From Chloroflexota bacterium (GTDB lineage: Bacteria; Chloroflexota; Anaerolineae; Promineifilales; Promineifilaceae), in NCBI GenBank assembly GCA_014584575.1, contig JACTMP010000028.1:1-64000 (forward strand): a stretch of DNA of 64,000 bases, written 5' to 3'. Shown here in pieces: positions 44,521-54,315 of the stretch. The position numbers and the translations under genes were made by a program. The notes under the pieces are model-generated. The model had not been told where the DNA came from and did not search any database. It saw nothing but the letters and a program-made list of their open reading frames with translations. Within the stretch, counting starts at the first letter, position 1; each line of letters starts with the position of its first letter.

Positions 44521-44553
44521 AGACCTGACAGGTCTGAGAGACCTGTCAGGTCT
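44521..44553. terminator. Self-palindromic hairpin (ACCTGACAGGT family), copy 3
   Basis: AGACCTGACAGGTCT and AGACCTGTCAGGTCT arms around GAG, between the two permease genes inside the operon. Confidence 0.6.
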
Positions 44554-45504
44554 TCAGGCCAGCGTCACTTCTGCCTCTTCGGCGGCGTGGCTGAGGCGTG
44601 GGTCTAGTCGGTAGGCCAGGACACTGGTGAACAGGTCTGTCAGGAGCAGCCAGCTACCCAGAACAACGGCGATGATGGCGATCAGGTCTTGAGCGCCAAA
44701 GAACGCGCCCGGCCCCCGCGCATCCAGCCGTAAGCCGATGGTAAGCAAAAAGACACGGCCGATACCCGGCCAGAGAAAGATCGCTTCCACAATCACCAAC
44801 GCGCCCACCATCAGCCGCATCGCTTCGCCAATGGTGATGAGCACGGGTGAGAGCATGTTGGGCAGGGCGTGTGCCCAGATAAGCTGCGGCCAGCTTAAGC
44901 CTTTGCTGCGGGCTACCTGGATGTAATCCTTTTGCAGTTCGTTTTCCAGCAGCCCGGCGGTGACTTTAGCCAGGTGGAAGGTGGGCTGGATAGCCAGCAC
45001 CAATACGGGCAGGATGAGATGTTCGTCCAGGCCAAAACCGCTGATGGGCAACAGCGGCGTCTTGTTGCTGGAATAGAGCAGCCGGTACACGATGAAGGAG
45101 AGGATGACGGCGCCAAAGACGAAACCGGGCATGGAGGAGCCAGCGGCCAGGAAGGTAAGGGCTACCGGGTGCATCCGCCGCGTGCGGCGCGAGATGGACA
45201 GAAAACCGAATAACAGCCCCAGAATAACGGTGGTGAGTATGGCCACAGCTAACAAGATGAGGCTGTTTTTGATGGGGTCGCGGATGATGTCGCTGACGGC
45301 CGTTGTGCCCACCATGCCCAGGTCGCCCGCCAGTAAATTTTGCAGGTATTCGGGGTAGTGGCTTTCGATTTCGTGTTCCACGGGACGGCCGGCGGGGGAG
45401 AAGAAGAGACGCGGGTGCATCAGGGCGTAATGGTAGGCGACGTAGTTGAGCAGCCCCAAGATGATGAGCATGATGATGAATTTACGGATGATCAGACGGG
45501 CCAT
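44554..45504 (-). CDS. Dipeptide/oligopeptide ABC permease (DppB type)
   Basis: A 316-residue permease with six helices, first IIMLIILGLLNYVAYHYAL, and the EAA loop DYIQVARSKGLSWPQLIWAHALPN that contacts the ATPase. VEAIFLWPGIGRVFL is the conserved DppB periplasmic end. The 24-bp gap to the next gene is filled by a hairpin. No periplasmic binding protein gene lies in this operon. Confidence 0.9.
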   Translation of the reverse strand: MARLIIRKFIIMLIILGLLNYVAYHYALMHPRLFFSPAGRPVEHEIESHYPEYLQNLLAGDLGMVGTTAVSDIIRDPIKNSLILLAVAILTTVILGLLFGFLSISRRTRRMHPVALTFLAAGSSMPGFVFGAVILSFIVYRLLYSSNKTPLLPISGFGLDEHLILPVLVLAIQPTFHLAKVTAGLLENELQKDYIQVARSKGLSWPQLIWAHALPNMLSPVLITIGEAMRLMVGALVIVEAIFLWPGIGRVFLLTIGLRLDARGPGAFFGAQDLIAIIAVVLGSWLLLTDLFTSVLAYRLDPRLSHAAEEAEVTLA

Positions 45505-45516
45505 AGGTGTAGTACA

Positions 45517-45542
45517 CTGACAGGTCTTCCTAGACCTGTCAG
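45517..45542. terminator. Self-palindromic hairpin (ACCTGACAGGT family), copy 4
   Basis: CTGACAGGTCT and AGACCTGTCAG arms around TCCT, between the lipoprotein gene and the DppB-like gene. Confidence 0.6.
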
Positions 45543-45544
45543 GT

Positions 45545-46102
45545 TTAGGGGGTGATGGGTTGAAACTGAGTCAGGCTCCAGAAGCCGTCTTCATAGCTGA
45601 TAGAACTGGGGTAGCCGTAGGTCTGGCTGAAGGTGATTTCCGATGGGTGGTCGGGATTGTTCAAATGACCCACCCGCTCAGCGACGATCAAGAGTTTGTC
45701 TATGGTGAATTCGGCAGGGTCTATCTTCTGCAAGGTGCAGTCGCGGGGGGGAAAACAATCTTGTTTGTGATCAATGACCGCACCATCCTGCACTGTCAGG
45801 TCAATAAACTGCGTGTTCCAACCGGGCTGGTTGTAGCGAACGCTCACGGTGTAGTCGTCTATCTTGTGGGATTCCCACGTTGTTTTGGCGGTTTCAAGCC
45901 GTTGTTGGAAGTCGGTATTGTTGCCGGTGTTGGTTTCGCCGGCGTCGCCCGCCATAATGCGCGTGGCCAGGGCGTTGGCGGTGGCTTCGGTGGGGGAGGA
46001 GGTGGTGGTCACGGCCGTGTCCCCCCCGCCGCCACACGCACCCAATGCCAGACAAAGGAGGGTAAGCAGGACAAGGATTTTGTTAATAGGTTGTCGGGTC
46101 AT
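45545..46102 (-). CDS. Lipoprotein, DUF6174-like
   Basis: A 185-residue predicted lipoprotein: signal peptide ILVLLTLLCLALGACGG with the lipobox LGAC and a Ser/Thr-rich linker. The mature domain (TWESHKIDDYTVSVRYNQPG, and near the end GYPSSISYEDGF) resembles DUF6174. It is cotranscribed with the ABC transporter, but is far too small for a peptide-binding protein; a surface accessory role is plausible. Confidence 0.75.
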   Translation of the reverse strand: MTRQPINKILVLLTLLCLALGACGGGGDTAVTTTSSPTEATANALATRIMAGDAGETNTGNNTDFQQRLETAKTTWESHKIDDYTVSVRYNQPGWNTQFIDLTVQDGAVIDHKQDCFPPRDCTLQKIDPAEFTIDKLLIVAERVGHLNNPDHPSEITFSQTYGYPSSISYEDGFWSLTQFQPITP

Positions 46103-46202
46103 CTTTCTTCTCTTCCATTCGCAGACAACGGGGTATTACCCACTTCTTGAAAAGTCTACCTGTTATACGCGGTCAGGGCAAAAGATGTGTGGAATAGGGG
46201 GA

Positions 46203-46236
46203 GCAGGTGGCAGGTGGCAGGTGGCAAGTAGTTAGG
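46203..46236. repeat. Heptamer array (GGCAGGT type)
   Basis: Tandem GGCAGGT GGCAGGT GGCAAGT units without a facing arm, upstream of a vestigial coding fragment. Confidence 0.6.
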
Positions 46237-46250
46237 TACGGCCGTGACCT

Positions 46251-46382
46251 CTACTGTTCGTCGGGCATTTGGGTGATGATGGACATGGTTTGCACGGGCA
46301 CGGCCGTTTCTTTGCGGCTGCCGCCATAGCGGATAATACGTTCAACTTTGCTGTGATATTGTTGGATAAGCTGGACAGACAT
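46251..46382 (-). pseudogene. Remnant of a DNA-methyltransferase/restriction-type N-terminus
   Basis: A 43-residue open frame: MSVQLIQQYHSKVERIIRYG then GSRKETAVPVQTM. The segment KVERIIRYGGSRKE resembles the extreme N-terminus of large restriction-modification or helicase-methylase proteins of the type ISP kind, which are over 800 residues. After about 32 residues the match stops in a sequence carrying the ACGGCCGT octamer. No continuation is visible in any frame nearby. It is either a decayed gene start or a tiny real gene; I favour decay. Confidence 0.4.
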
Positions 46383-46516
46383 GAAGAGATTATAACCAGA
46401 GATTGGTTCAATCTCCAAGATTGAACCAATGTAGTATGACACACTGCATTATGCTTTTCGCCTTTGTATCACATGACACTTGTCACTCTGGCCTGACGCC
46501 CCTTTGACCTACAATG

Positions 46517-46546
46517 TTGACCGAGGATTGTGAATTATTCCACAAT
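46517..46546 (+). promoter_or_regulatory. Candidate promoter/operator of the lipid operon
   Basis: TTGACC at 46517 and CACAAT at 46541 have -35/-10 spacing of 18 bp. A perfect inverted repeat ATTGTG-(8)-CACAAT at 46527-46546 covers the spacer and -10, the place expected for a repressor. The long leader to 46668 contains another hairpin. Confidence 0.4.
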
Positions 46547-46599
46547 TAAAAGCCCACAACTGCACCCTCAATTTCCAGGTTGAATAACCAGACCCGATG

Positions 46600-46637
46600 A
46601 GCAGCCAGATTGTACTGCCTGTTTTGTGTGGGCTGCT
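46600..46637 (+). promoter_or_regulatory. Leader hairpin before acyl-CoA dehydrogenase
   Basis: AGCAGCC and GGCTGCT (extended to about ten pairs with one mismatch) enclose a 24-base loop, 30 bp upstream of the dehydrogenase ATG. It could be an RNA leader structure. No riboswitch class is recognised. Confidence 0.35.
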
Positions 46638-46667
46638 GATTGGGGCTGAAAAATAGAGGAGAAAACG

Positions 46668-48320
46668 ATGGTACCTACTCAAGCTACGGCCGTCGGTCTG
46701 GACAAAGAAACCCGCGACATGATTCTGGACACACTCAAAAAGTATGCTGACAAAAAACTCACCCCCGATTATCTGCTCAAACTAGACCACAACGACGAAT
46801 TCCCCCACGAAGTTTTGCAAGAACTGTATGACCCCATGTCCCTGGGGCTGCACCTGCTCTTCATCCCCGAAGCGTATGACGGGCTGGGCGGCGGCGCGTA
46901 TGACATTTACCGCGTGGCCGAATTGATGGCCGCCATTGACCTGGGTGTGGCTACCGGCGTCCTGGCCACCTTTCTCGGCTCCGACCCCATCAGCGTGGGC
47001 GCAACCGAGGAGCAGAAGACGTATTGGTACGGCCGTATTGCCGAAGAAGCGCTGCTCATGGCCTATGGCGCTACCGAACCGCAGGCCGGTTCTGACCTGG
47101 CGGCCATGACCACCAAAGCCGAACCCGTCCTCGAAGATGGCGTCGTCACCGGCTACCACATCACCGGCCAGAAACAGTGGATCAGCAACGGCGGCGTGGC
47201 CGATTTGTACACGATTCTGGCGCTGGCCCCCGGCGGGCCAAGCTGGTTCATCGTTGACCGGGACAGCGAAGGTTTCACGCGCGGCAAACCGGAAGACAAA
47301 CACGGTATCCGCGCCAGCAACACAGCCGCCCTCTTCCTCGATCATGTCTATGTGCCCGCCGAGCGGCTGGTGGGTCTGCAAGAGGGGCAGGGATTGGCCC
47401 AGGCGCAGGCCGTTTTTGGTTACACCCGCCTGATGGTGGGGGCGTTTGGATTGGGCGCAGGTTGGGAAGCGCTGCGCCGCGCCATTCGCTATTCACAGGA
47501 GCGTATTCAGGGCGGCGCGCCATTGAGCCAGAAACAGGGCTACACCCACAAGCTGATTGTGCCCAACGCCGCCCGGCTGGAAGCAGCCCGCAGCTACATT
47601 GAATGGGTGGCGGAGCGGTTGGACAGCGGCGAAGAAGGGCTGCAAACGGAAGGCGCAGTCGCCAAATATATGGCTACCGAAGCGGGCAACAAGGCGGCCG
47701 AAGACGCCATCCAGGCGCACGGCGGCTACGGCTACACCAAAGAGTACCTGGTGGAAAAAATCAAGCGCGACGTGCGCATCACCACCATTTACGAAGGCAC
47801 GTCAGAAATTATGGAGTGGACGATTGCCCGCGACCGCTGGCAGATGCACCTGAAATCACGCGGCGATTATTACAAAGAGTGGGCCAACCGGCTGTCGCTC
47901 ATTCACCAGGAGCAGCCGGAGAATGGGGCCAATTATGCGGCCCTGGCGCTGCGGGCGTTGGCCGTTATTTTGGAACGCTGCCGCCTGGATAGGCTGACGC
48001 GCAACCAGCACGTGCTGTTCCGCCTGGGTGAGTTGATCGCCTATGCGGAAACGGCCGCCATTTTTGCCGAGCGTGTGGCCGATAACCCGACGGAGGCGAT
48101 CCCCTTGAATATCCCCACACGGCAGGCGCTCAGCCGCATTCACGGCCGTGATGCCGCCCTCAAAGTCGCCACCGAAGGGCTGCGCTGGGCCATCGGCGCC
48201 GGCCAGACCGATCCCAATCTCGCCCAATCCCTCGACCTGCCCGCCATCTACGCCGCGCAGGAAGGGCTGGTGGTGGATATGGATTTTGCGGCGGAGCAGT
48301 TGAATAGAGCATTTCATTGA
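46668..48320 (+). CDS. Acyl-CoA dehydrogenase
   Basis: A 550-residue FAD-dependent acyl-CoA dehydrogenase, which oxidises an acyl-CoA to the 2-enoyl-CoA. Typical segments: [20 protein letters not shown] and [13 protein letters not shown] in the mid beta-domain (FAD and substrate contacts), and [21 protein letters not shown]. In the C-terminal helical domain, [20 protein letters not shown] and [14 protein letters not shown] are typical, and the [12 protein letters not shown] stretch is where the FAD-facing loop lies. It is longer than the standard 380 residues because of a C-terminal extension of about 130, as in the ACAD9/VLCAD-like and FadE groups acting on long chains. AGAGGAGAAAACG supports the ATG. 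It is the first gene of the megasynthase operon. Confidence 0.92.
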   Translation: MVPTQATAVGLDKETRDMILDTLKKYADKKLTPDYLLKLDHNDEFPHEVLQELYDPMSLGLHLLFIPEAYDGLGGGAYDIYRVAELMAAIDLGVATGVLATFLGSDPISVGATEEQKTYWYGRIAEEALLMAYGATEPQAGSDLAAMTTKAEPVLEDGVVTGYHITGQKQWISNGGVADLYTILALAPGGPSWFIVDRDSEGFTRGKPEDKHGIRASNTAALFLDHVYVPAERLVGLQEGQGLAQAQAVFGYTRLMVGAFGLGAGWEALRRAIRYSQERIQGGAPLSQKQGYTHKLIVPNAARLEAARSYIEWVAERLDSGEEGLQTEGAVAKYMATEAGNKAAEDAIQAHGGYGYTKEYLVEKIKRDVRITTIYEGTSEIMEWTIARDRWQMHLKSRGDYYKEWANRLSLIHQEQPENGANYAALALRALAVILERCRLDRLTRNQHVLFRLGELIAYAETAAIFAERVADNPTEAIPLNIPTRQALSRIHGRDAALKVATEGLRWAIGAGQTDPNLAQSLDLPAIYAAQEGLVVDMDFAAEQLNRAFH

Positions 48321-48392
48321 GATTAGAGATTGGAGATTAGAGATTGGTCGTCCAATGAACGCCAATCTCCAATCTCTAATCTCCGATCTCCT
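48319..48392. repeat. Fold-back heptamer array (GAGATTA / CTCCAAT)
   Basis: GAGATTAGAGATTGGAGATT faces AATCTCCAATCTCTAATCTC in the gap between the dehydrogenase and the megasynthase genes; the array begins at the dehydrogenase stop codon. Confidence 0.8.
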
Positions 48393-48409
48393 CTTTGCGG
48401 AGGTATCTC

Positions 48410-51400
48410 ATGGACTCAAGTGAACGAGCCATTGCCATTGTGGGGGTGGGGGCCATTATGCCGGAGGCGCTGAACGCAGCCACATTCTGGCAAAACATCC
48501 TCAACAAACGATACAGCATCACGGAAACGCCGCCGGAGCGGTGGCGCATTGAAGATTATTACGACCCCGACCCCAAAGCGCCGGACAAAACTTACACCAA
48601 AATCGGCGGCTGGGTGCGGGGTTTTCAATTTGATTGGAAACGGTTTCGGATGCCGCCCAAAGTGGCGGCGGCTATGGACGAGGGGCAGCAGTGGGCGCTG
48701 ACCATTGCCGCCGATGTGCTGGCCGATTATGGCTATCCCGAACGGCCGTTAAACACCGAACGCACCGCCACCATCATCGGCACAGCTATGGGCGGGGAAC
48801 TGCACTACACCACCAACGAACGGATTGTGTTTCCAGAGTATGCGCGGGCGCTGACGGCCGTGTCCGAATTTGCCGCCCTGCCCACGCCCACCCGCCAGGC
48901 CATCCTGGCCGGCTGGCACGACCACATTGACGAGCAGTACCCACCCATTTCCGAAGACTCCATGCCCGGCGAACTGCCCAACATCGTCAGCGGCCGTATC
49001 GCCAACATGCTCAATTTGCGCGGCCCCAACTTCATCACCGACGCCGCCTGTGCCTCCAGCTTTGCCGCCGTGGAAGCGGCGCTGGAACTGCTTTTTGAAC
49101 ACAAGGTAGACGCGGTGATCACCGGCGGCGTAGACCGCAATATGGGCATTGGGCCGTTTGTGAAGTTCTGCAAAATTGGGGCGTTGAGTGCGACGGGCAC
49201 ACGGCCGTTTGGCGATGGCGCCGATGGTTTTGTCATGGGTGAAGGGGCGGCCCTCTTCCTGCTGAAACGGCTGGAAGACGCGGAACGGAACGGCGACAGA
49301 ATTTACGCCGTCATTCGTGGTGTGGGCGGGGCCAGTGACGGCAAAGGCAAGGGCATCACCGCGCCCAACCCCATCGGGCAGCAGTTAGCCATGCAGCGCG
49401 CCTGGGAAGCGGCGGGACTGGACCCGGCCACAGCCACCCTGGTGGAAGCGCACGGCACCAGCACCCCGGTGGGGGACGTGGCCGAAGTGGAGAGTCTGGC
49501 AGCCGTATTTGGTCATGCCAGGCCAAACAGCATCGGCCTGGGGTCGGTCAAGAGCAACATCGGCCACCTGAAGGCCGGCGCGGGTGCGGCCGGCATGTTC
49601 AAAACCGTGATGGCCTTGCACCACAAAATCCTGCCGCCGACGCTGAATGCCAACCCGCCTAATTCCTATGTGGATTTCAGCCAGACGCCGTTTTATTTGC
49701 TGCACGACGGCCGTGCCTGGGAACCACCCAACGGCACACCCCGCCGCGCCGGCGTCAGCGCGTATGGCTTTGGTGGTACCAATTTCCATCTGGTGTTGGA
49801 AGAGCATCAGCCAGGGGAACTGACAAAACCAAAGAAAGTGTTTGCGGTTGAAAAAATAGAAACGCAAAGTGGCAAAGAGACAAAAGAGGCAAAGGAGTTA
49901 AAGCCTGTAAGAGGGATTTTGGCAATTGGGGCAACAACGCCACAAGAGCTAAAAGAGAAGCTAGATCAATATCTCAGTCGGGTGGAGACGGGTTGGACGC
50001 CGCCGCGAGAACTGCCCGAACCGATGGTTATTGCCGCCAATGAGCGGCTGTTTATTGATTTTGGCGATCAGGTGGAACTGCTGGATCGGCTGCAAAAGGC
50101 GCAGAAGGTGATGGTCTCTGACTCGCCGCCGGCGTGGAAAGCGATGGAGGCGCAGGGCATCTATCGTGGTGCAGGCAAACCGGAAGGCAAGATTGCCTTC
50201 ATGTTTCCCGGCCAGGGTAGCCAGTATGTGAATATGGGCCGCGAACTGGCGGCGCTCTATCCAGAAGTGCAGGCCGTTTTTGACGAAGCGGATGCAGTGA
50301 TGACCCCCATTTTGGGTAAACCGCTGACCGATTACCTCTTCGTAGACCCCAACGATAGCACGGCCGTGAACAAAGCCACCTTTGACCTGATGCAAACGGA
50401 AATCACCCAACCGGCGATGCTGACAATGGACATTGCCATGTACCGGCTGCTGGAGCGGTTTGGTTTTAGCCCGGATGTGGTGATGGGTCATTCGTTGGGT
50501 GAGTATGCGGCGCTGATTGTGGCCGGCATTATGCCCTTTGCCGATGCGCTGGAAGCGGCGGCGGCACGGGGCGGCGAGATGGCTCATTTGAAGCTGGACG
50601 ACAACGGCAAGATGGCCGCCGTCCTGGCCCCGTATGACGTAATCGAGGCCACCTTGAAGCAGGTGGACGGTTACGTCATTCCGGCCAATATCAACAGCAG
50701 CAGCCAATGTGTGATTGGCGGAGCGAGCACGGCGGTGGAAACGGCCGTGACCCTTTTCCAGGAAGCGGGCTTTCAGGCGATGATCATCCCCGTCAGCCAC
50801 GCCTTCCACACCAGCATCATTGCCCCTGCCAGCGCGCCGCTGCGCCGGGTGCTGGATCGGTTGCGCATTGCGCCCCCCACCTTACCCATTGTGACCAATG
50901 TGACGGGTGATTTTTACCCGACGGCCGTAGATGCCATCAAGGACAATTTACAACAACAAGTCGCCGCCACCGTGCAATGGGTGAAAGGGCTGCACACACT
51001 CTACGATTTTGGTGTGCGCACCTTTGTGGAAGTTGGTCCCAAACGCGCCCTGCGCGGCTTTGCCAACGACGTATTTAAAGACAAAAACGATGTGCTGGCC
51101 CTGATGACCAACCATCCCAAACCCGGCGAACTGCCCGCTTTTAATCAGGCGCTTTGTGCGCTGTATGCGGCGGGTTATGTTGGGAATGAGTTAGCAGTTA
51201 GCAGTGAGCAGTTAGCAGTGAAAAGTGAGGAAACAATGTCCACTAAAACAAATGGCTACCCTGCGCCCGAAGCCCAGGTAATCTCCCAATCACCCAATCT
51301 CCCAATCTCCCAATCTCCAATCTCGGCGCAGCCGTACAACCGCGCCCATCCCCCTCTCGGCTCCGTCGTCATTAGCGGTACGGGGTTGGGGCTGCCGGGG

Positions 51401-54304
51401 GCGGAGAAGGCGGTGATGGCCCCGGACAACGCCTGGCGCATTTTGCAGGGTGAACAGTTCGTAGACCTGATCCCCGAACGCTTCCGCCAGAAGATAGTGG
51501 CGAAACGGATTACCCGTGTGGTGAAAGCGGCCAATGGTGGGGGTAGTTTTTCGACCATTGATAACCCGGACGAGGTGGTGCGTATCGCTGGTCGCCCTGG
51601 TTCATTTGACCTGGTGGAAGAATACGGCGTACCCCAAAAATTGGTAGACGCTCTGGATATAACCACGCAGTTAGCCATGGCTGCCGGGCTGGATGCGTTG
51701 CGCGAAGCGGGCATTCCCCTGGTGATGACTTACAAACAGGCCAGCAACGGCTCTTCTCTGCCGCAGCGGTGGATGCTGCCGGAATCACTGCGTGATGAGA
51801 CAGGCGTGATTTTTGCCAGTGCTTTCCCCGGCGGTGACCGTTTTGCGGAGGATTTTGAAAAGTATTACACCTATCAAAGCCGATTGGAACAATTGGAGAT
51901 GCTGGATCAACTGCGCCGCACCTGCAACGACAACCAGACATTGCTGGAAATTACGCGGCGAATCAACAGTCTGCGCGAAGTGATGGAACGTGAACCATAC
52001 ATCTTTGACCGCCGCTTCATCTTCCGTATTTTGAGTATGGGGCACAGCCAGTTTGCCGAATATATCGGCGCGCGCGGCCCAAATACACAGGTGAATGCGG
52101 CCTGCGCCAGCACCACTCAGGCGATTACGATAGCGGAGGATTGGATCAGGAACGGCCGTTGCCGCCGCGTGATTGTAGTGGCCGCCGACGACGTGACCGG
52201 CGACCATTTGATGGAATGGATTGGGGCCGGTATGTTGGCGGTGGGCGCGGCCGCGACCGATGATCGCGTGGCCGAGGCAGCGCTCCCCTTCGACAAACGG
52301 CGGCATGGCACCATCCTGGGCATGGGCGCGTGTGCGCTGGTGTTGGAAAGCGAAGACGCCGTGCAAGAGCGCGGGATGTGCGGCATTGTGGAGCTACTGA
52401 GCAGCGAAACCCGCAACAGCGCCTTTCATGGCTCGCGGTTGGACGTGGACCACATTGCCCAGGTGATGAACGACCTGATGACTGTTGCCGAATACCGCTT
52501 TGGCCTGAACCGCTACACCATCGCGCCACAGTTGGTTTTTATGTCCCACGAAACCTACACTCCGGCACGGGGTGGCTCGGCCTCGGCGGAAGTGGTGGCG
52601 CTGCGGCAAACCTTTGGCGAAGCAGCCAAAGAGATTGTGGTGGCCAATACCAAAGGCTTCACCGGCCACCCCATGGGCGTGGGCGTGGAAGACGTGATCG
52701 CCCTCAAAATCCTGGAATATGGCATTGTGCCGCCGGTGCCCAATTACAAAGAAGTGGACCCCGATTTGGGTGAATTGAACCTGAGCCGGGGCGGGCGCTA
52801 TCCGGTGCAGTATGCGCTGCATCTGGCGGCCGGCTTTGGTTCGCAAATTTCGCTGACGCTGACGCGGCGCATTCCCGGCGCGCTGGATCGGGTGGATAAC
52901 AAACCGCGTTACCAGCAATGGTTGGATGCGGTCAGCGGCTATGATTATGCCGAACTGGAAGTGGAAAAGCGGAATTTACGCATTGTGGCCAGGGGTGCGC
53001 CGGGCAGACGGCCGTGTCCCTCCACCTGGCAGTATGGTACGGAGCCGGTAATGCGGACGAGGGGCGGTAATCCGTATGCCGTAATCCGTGATCCGTTTAC
53101 CGTAGCCCGTGAGCCGTATGCCGTACCAGCGCCGATGCCGGTGCAGCCGAAGCCGGTGAATAATCAGCCGACGGCCGTGACGCCACAGCCCGCCCCCGTG
53201 AAAGTGGAAGCGGTGCCGGCAAATGGTGGCGTACAGAAAGTGGGCAGTGAGCGGCGAACGCAGCGTCCGCAGGCAGTGAGCAGTGAGCAAGTCGCTCCGC
53301 TAATCTCTCAATCTCCCAATCTCCCAATCTCTACTCTCCAATCTCCAATCTCCGATCCCGTTGCCGACAAAATCCTGGCGATTGTGGCCGAACAGACCGG
53401 CTATCCGACGGATATGCTGGAAATGGATTTGGACCTGGAAGCGGATTTGGGCGTAGACACCGTGAAGCAGGCGGAAACCTTCCTGGCGATTCGTACCGAG
53501 TTCAACATTCCCCGCCGCGACGACCTGAGCCTGCGCGATTACAACACGCTGGCGAAGGTGGTGGAGTTTGTGCGCGAAATGCGGCCTGACCTTGCTGACA
53601 AGGTGACAGGGGGACAAGGTGACACGGTGACAGCCCCCCCCCTCACCGTGTCACCCCCTCACCCTGTCACCTTGCCATCTGACCCGGTTGCGGACAAAGT
53701 GCTGGCAATCGTCGCCGAACAAACCGGCTACCCGACGGATATGTTGGAGATGGACTTAGACCTGGAAGCGGATTTGGGCGTAGACACTGTGAAACAGGCG
53801 GAGACGTTCCTGGCGATTCGTACCGAGTTCAACATTCCCCGCCGCGACGACCTGAGCCTGCGCGATTACAACACGCTGGCGAAGGTGGTGGAGTTTGTGC
53901 GCGAGATGCGGCCCGATCTGGTGAAAAGTGAGCGGCAGACGCAGCGTCCGCAGGCAGTTGGCAGTGAGCAGGCGGCAATGGCCGTAACCGAAGCGCCGGT
54001 CACGCATCACGCATCACGCATCACGGATCCTATCGCCGACAAAGTGCTGGCAATCGTCGCCGAGCAAACCGGCTACCCGACGGATATGCTGGAGATGGAT
54101 TTAGACCTGGAAGCGGATTTGGGCGTAGACACCGTGAAACAGGCGGAGACGTTCCTGGCGATTCGTACCGAGTTCAACATCCCGCGTCGTGATGACCTGA
54201 GCCTGCGGGATTACAATACGCTGGCAAAGGTGGTGGGTTTTGTGCGGGAGATGCGGCCTGATCTGGTAGTTGTTGTGGAGCAGCCGTCGGATTTAAAAGC
54301 ATAA
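48410..54304 (+). CDS. PUFA-synthase-like type I megasynthase KS-AT-KS-ACP-ACP-ACP
   Basis: A 1,964-residue iterative type I synthase resembling PfaA-type secondary-lipid synthases. KS1 (1-470): Cys near 213 in DAACASSF, His in [11 protein letters not shown] near 347, His in [10 protein letters not shown] near 382. AT (about 595-880): [10 protein letters not shown], nucleophile Ser in [10 protein letters not shown] near 693, and SHAFHT near 797, the HAFH form associated with malonyl-CoA. KS2 (about 990-1500): Cys near 1229 in NAACASTTQ, His in [12 protein letters not shown] (HET in place of HGT), His in GFTGHPMG. Three carrier domains follow at about 1648-1730, 1757-1840 and 1872-1955. Each has DLGVDTVKQ, Thr replacing the phosphopantetheine Ser. 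There is no KR, DH, ER or TE. Start ATG 48410 follows GCGGAGGTATCTC. Linkers are full of repeat arrays. Confidence 0.93.
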   Translation: MDSSERAIAIVGVGAIMPEALNAATFWQNILNKRYSITETPPERWRIEDYYDPDPKAPDKTYTKIGGWVRGFQFDWKRFRMPPKVAAAMDEGQQWALTIAADVLADYGYPERPLNTERTATIIGTAMGGELHYTTNERIVFPEYARALTAVSEFAALPTPTRQAILAGWHDHIDEQYPPISEDSMPGELPNIVSGRIANMLNLRGPNFITDAACASSFAAVEAALELLFEHKVDAVITGGVDRNMGIGPFVKFCKIGALSATGTRPFGDGADGFVMGEGAALFLLKRLEDAERNGDRIYAVIRGVGGASDGKGKGITAPNPIGQQLAMQRAWEAAGLDPATATLVEAHGTSTPVGDVAEVESLAAVFGHARPNSIGLGSVKSNIGHLKAGAGAAGMFKTVMALHHKILPPTLNANPPNSYVDFSQTPFYLLHDGRAWEPPNGTPRRAGVSAYGFGGTNFHLVLEEHQPGELTKPKKVFAVEKIETQSGKETKEAKELKPVRGILAIGATTPQELKEKLDQYLSRVETGWTPPRELPEPMVIAANERLFIDFGDQVELLDRLQKAQKVMVSDSPPAWKAMEAQGIYRGAGKPEGKIAFMFPGQGSQYVNMGRELAALYPEVQAVFDEADAVMTPILGKPLTDYLFVDPNDSTAVNKATFDLMQTEITQPAMLTMDIAMYRLLERFGFSPDVVMGHSLGEYAALIVAGIMPFADALEAAAARGGEMAHLKLDDNGKMAAVLAPYDVIEATLKQVDGYVIPANINSSSQCVIGGASTAVETAVTLFQEAGFQAMIIPVSHAFHTSIIAPASAPLRRVLDRLRIAPPTLPIVTNVTGDFYPTAVDAIKDNLQQQVAATVQWVKGLHTLYDFGVRTFVEVGPKRALRGFANDVFKDKNDVLALMTNHPKPGELPAFNQALCALYAAGYVGNELAVSSEQLAVKSEETMSTKTNGYPAPEAQVISQSPNLPISQSPISAQPYNRAHPPLGSVVISGTGLGLPGAEKAVMAPDNAWRILQGEQFVDLIPERFRQKIVAKRITRVVKAANGGGSFSTIDNPDEVVRIAGRPGSFDLVEEYGVPQKLVDALDITTQLAMAAGLDALREAGIPLVMTYKQASNGSSLPQRWMLPESLRDETGVIFASAFPGGDRFAEDFEKYYTYQSRLEQLEMLDQLRRTCNDNQTLLEITRRINSLREVMEREPYIFDRRFIFRILSMGHSQFAEYIGARGPNTQVNAACASTTQAITIAEDWIRNGRCRRVIVVAADDVTGDHLMEWIGAGMLAVGAAATDDRVAEAALPFDKRRHGTILGMGACALVLESEDAVQERGMCGIVELLSSETRNSAFHGSRLDVDHIAQVMNDLMTVAEYRFGLNRYTIAPQLVFMSHETYTPARGGSASAEVVALRQTFGEAAKEIVVANTKGFTGHPMGVGVEDVIALKILEYGIVPPVPNYKEVDPDLGELNLSRGGRYPVQYALHLAAGFGSQISLTLTRRIPGALDRVDNKPRYQQWLDAVSGYDYAELEVEKRNLRIVARGAPGRRPCPSTWQYGTEPVMRTRGGNPYAVIRDPFTVAREPYAVPAPMPVQPKPVNNQPTAVTPQPAPVKVEAVPANGGVQKVGSERRTQRPQAVSSEQVAPLISQSPNLPISTLQSPISDPVADKILAIVAEQTGYPTDMLEMDLDLEADLGVDTVKQAETFLAIRTEFNIPRRDDLSLRDYNTLAKVVEFVREMRPDLADKVTGGQGDTVTAPPLTVSPPHPVTLPSDPVADKVLAIVAEQTGYPTDMLEMDLDLEADLGVDTVKQAETFLAIRTEFNIPRRDDLSLRDYNTLAKVVEFVREMRPDLVKSERQTQRPQAVGSEQAAMAVTEAPVTHHASRITDPIADKVLAIVAEQTGYPTDMLEMDLDLEADLGVDTVKQAETFLAIRTEFNIPRRDDLSLRDYNTLAKVVGFVREMRPDLVVVVEQPSDLKA
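49861..49900. repeat. In-frame repeat tract, KS1-AT linker
   Basis: Degenerate GGCAAAG/AGACAAA/AGGCAAA units encode the Lys/Glu-rich linker [10 protein letters not shown]. Weaker than the other arrays but of the same period. Confidence 0.45.
51191..51325. repeat. In-frame repeat arrays, AT-KS2 linker
   Basis: Two arrays: GCAGTTAGCAGTGAGCAGTT (51191-51233, encoding [14 protein letters not shown]) and CTCCCAATCACCCAATCTCC (about 51280-51325, encoding [14 protein letters not shown]). Both are of intergenic-array type and keep the reading frame. Confidence 0.8.
53065..53356. repeat. In-frame repeat arrays, KS2-ACP1 linker
   Basis: Three arrays: GTAATCCGT/GTAGCCCGT units (53065-53125, encoding [16 protein letters not shown]), GGCAGTGAGCGG...GCAGTGAGCAGTGAGC (53243-53290) and CTCAATCTCCCAATCTCC (53300-53356). 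Confidence 0.8.
53596..53674. repeat. In-frame repeat array, ACP1-ACP2 linker
   Basis: GACAAGGTGACAGGG units face CCCTCACCCTGTCACCTT. Encodes [11 protein letters not shown]...SPPHPVTL, the same phrase as the insert in the helicase at 27366-27455. Confidence 0.8.
53922..54026. repeat. In-frame repeat arrays, ACP2-ACP3 linker
   Basis: GAAAAGTGAGCGGCAGACGC with GCAGCGTCCGCAGGCAGT (also found at 53254-53276) and CACGCATCACGCATCACGCA (54001-54024, encoding THHASRIT). Confidence 0.75.
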
Positions 54305-54315
54305 AGGGTGGCCCG

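Larger units (their letters stand above)
53356..54268 (+). repeat. Three tandem near-identical carrier-domain modules
   Basis: About 240 bp each, from ATCCCGTTGCCGACAAAAT-like starts to ATGCGGCCTGACCT-like ends; units begin near 53355, 53680 and 54026. DNA between units 1 and 2 is identical over long runs (for example CGTACCGAGTTCAACATTCC), indicating recent duplication or conversion. Units are separated by different repeat arrays. Confidence 0.85.
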
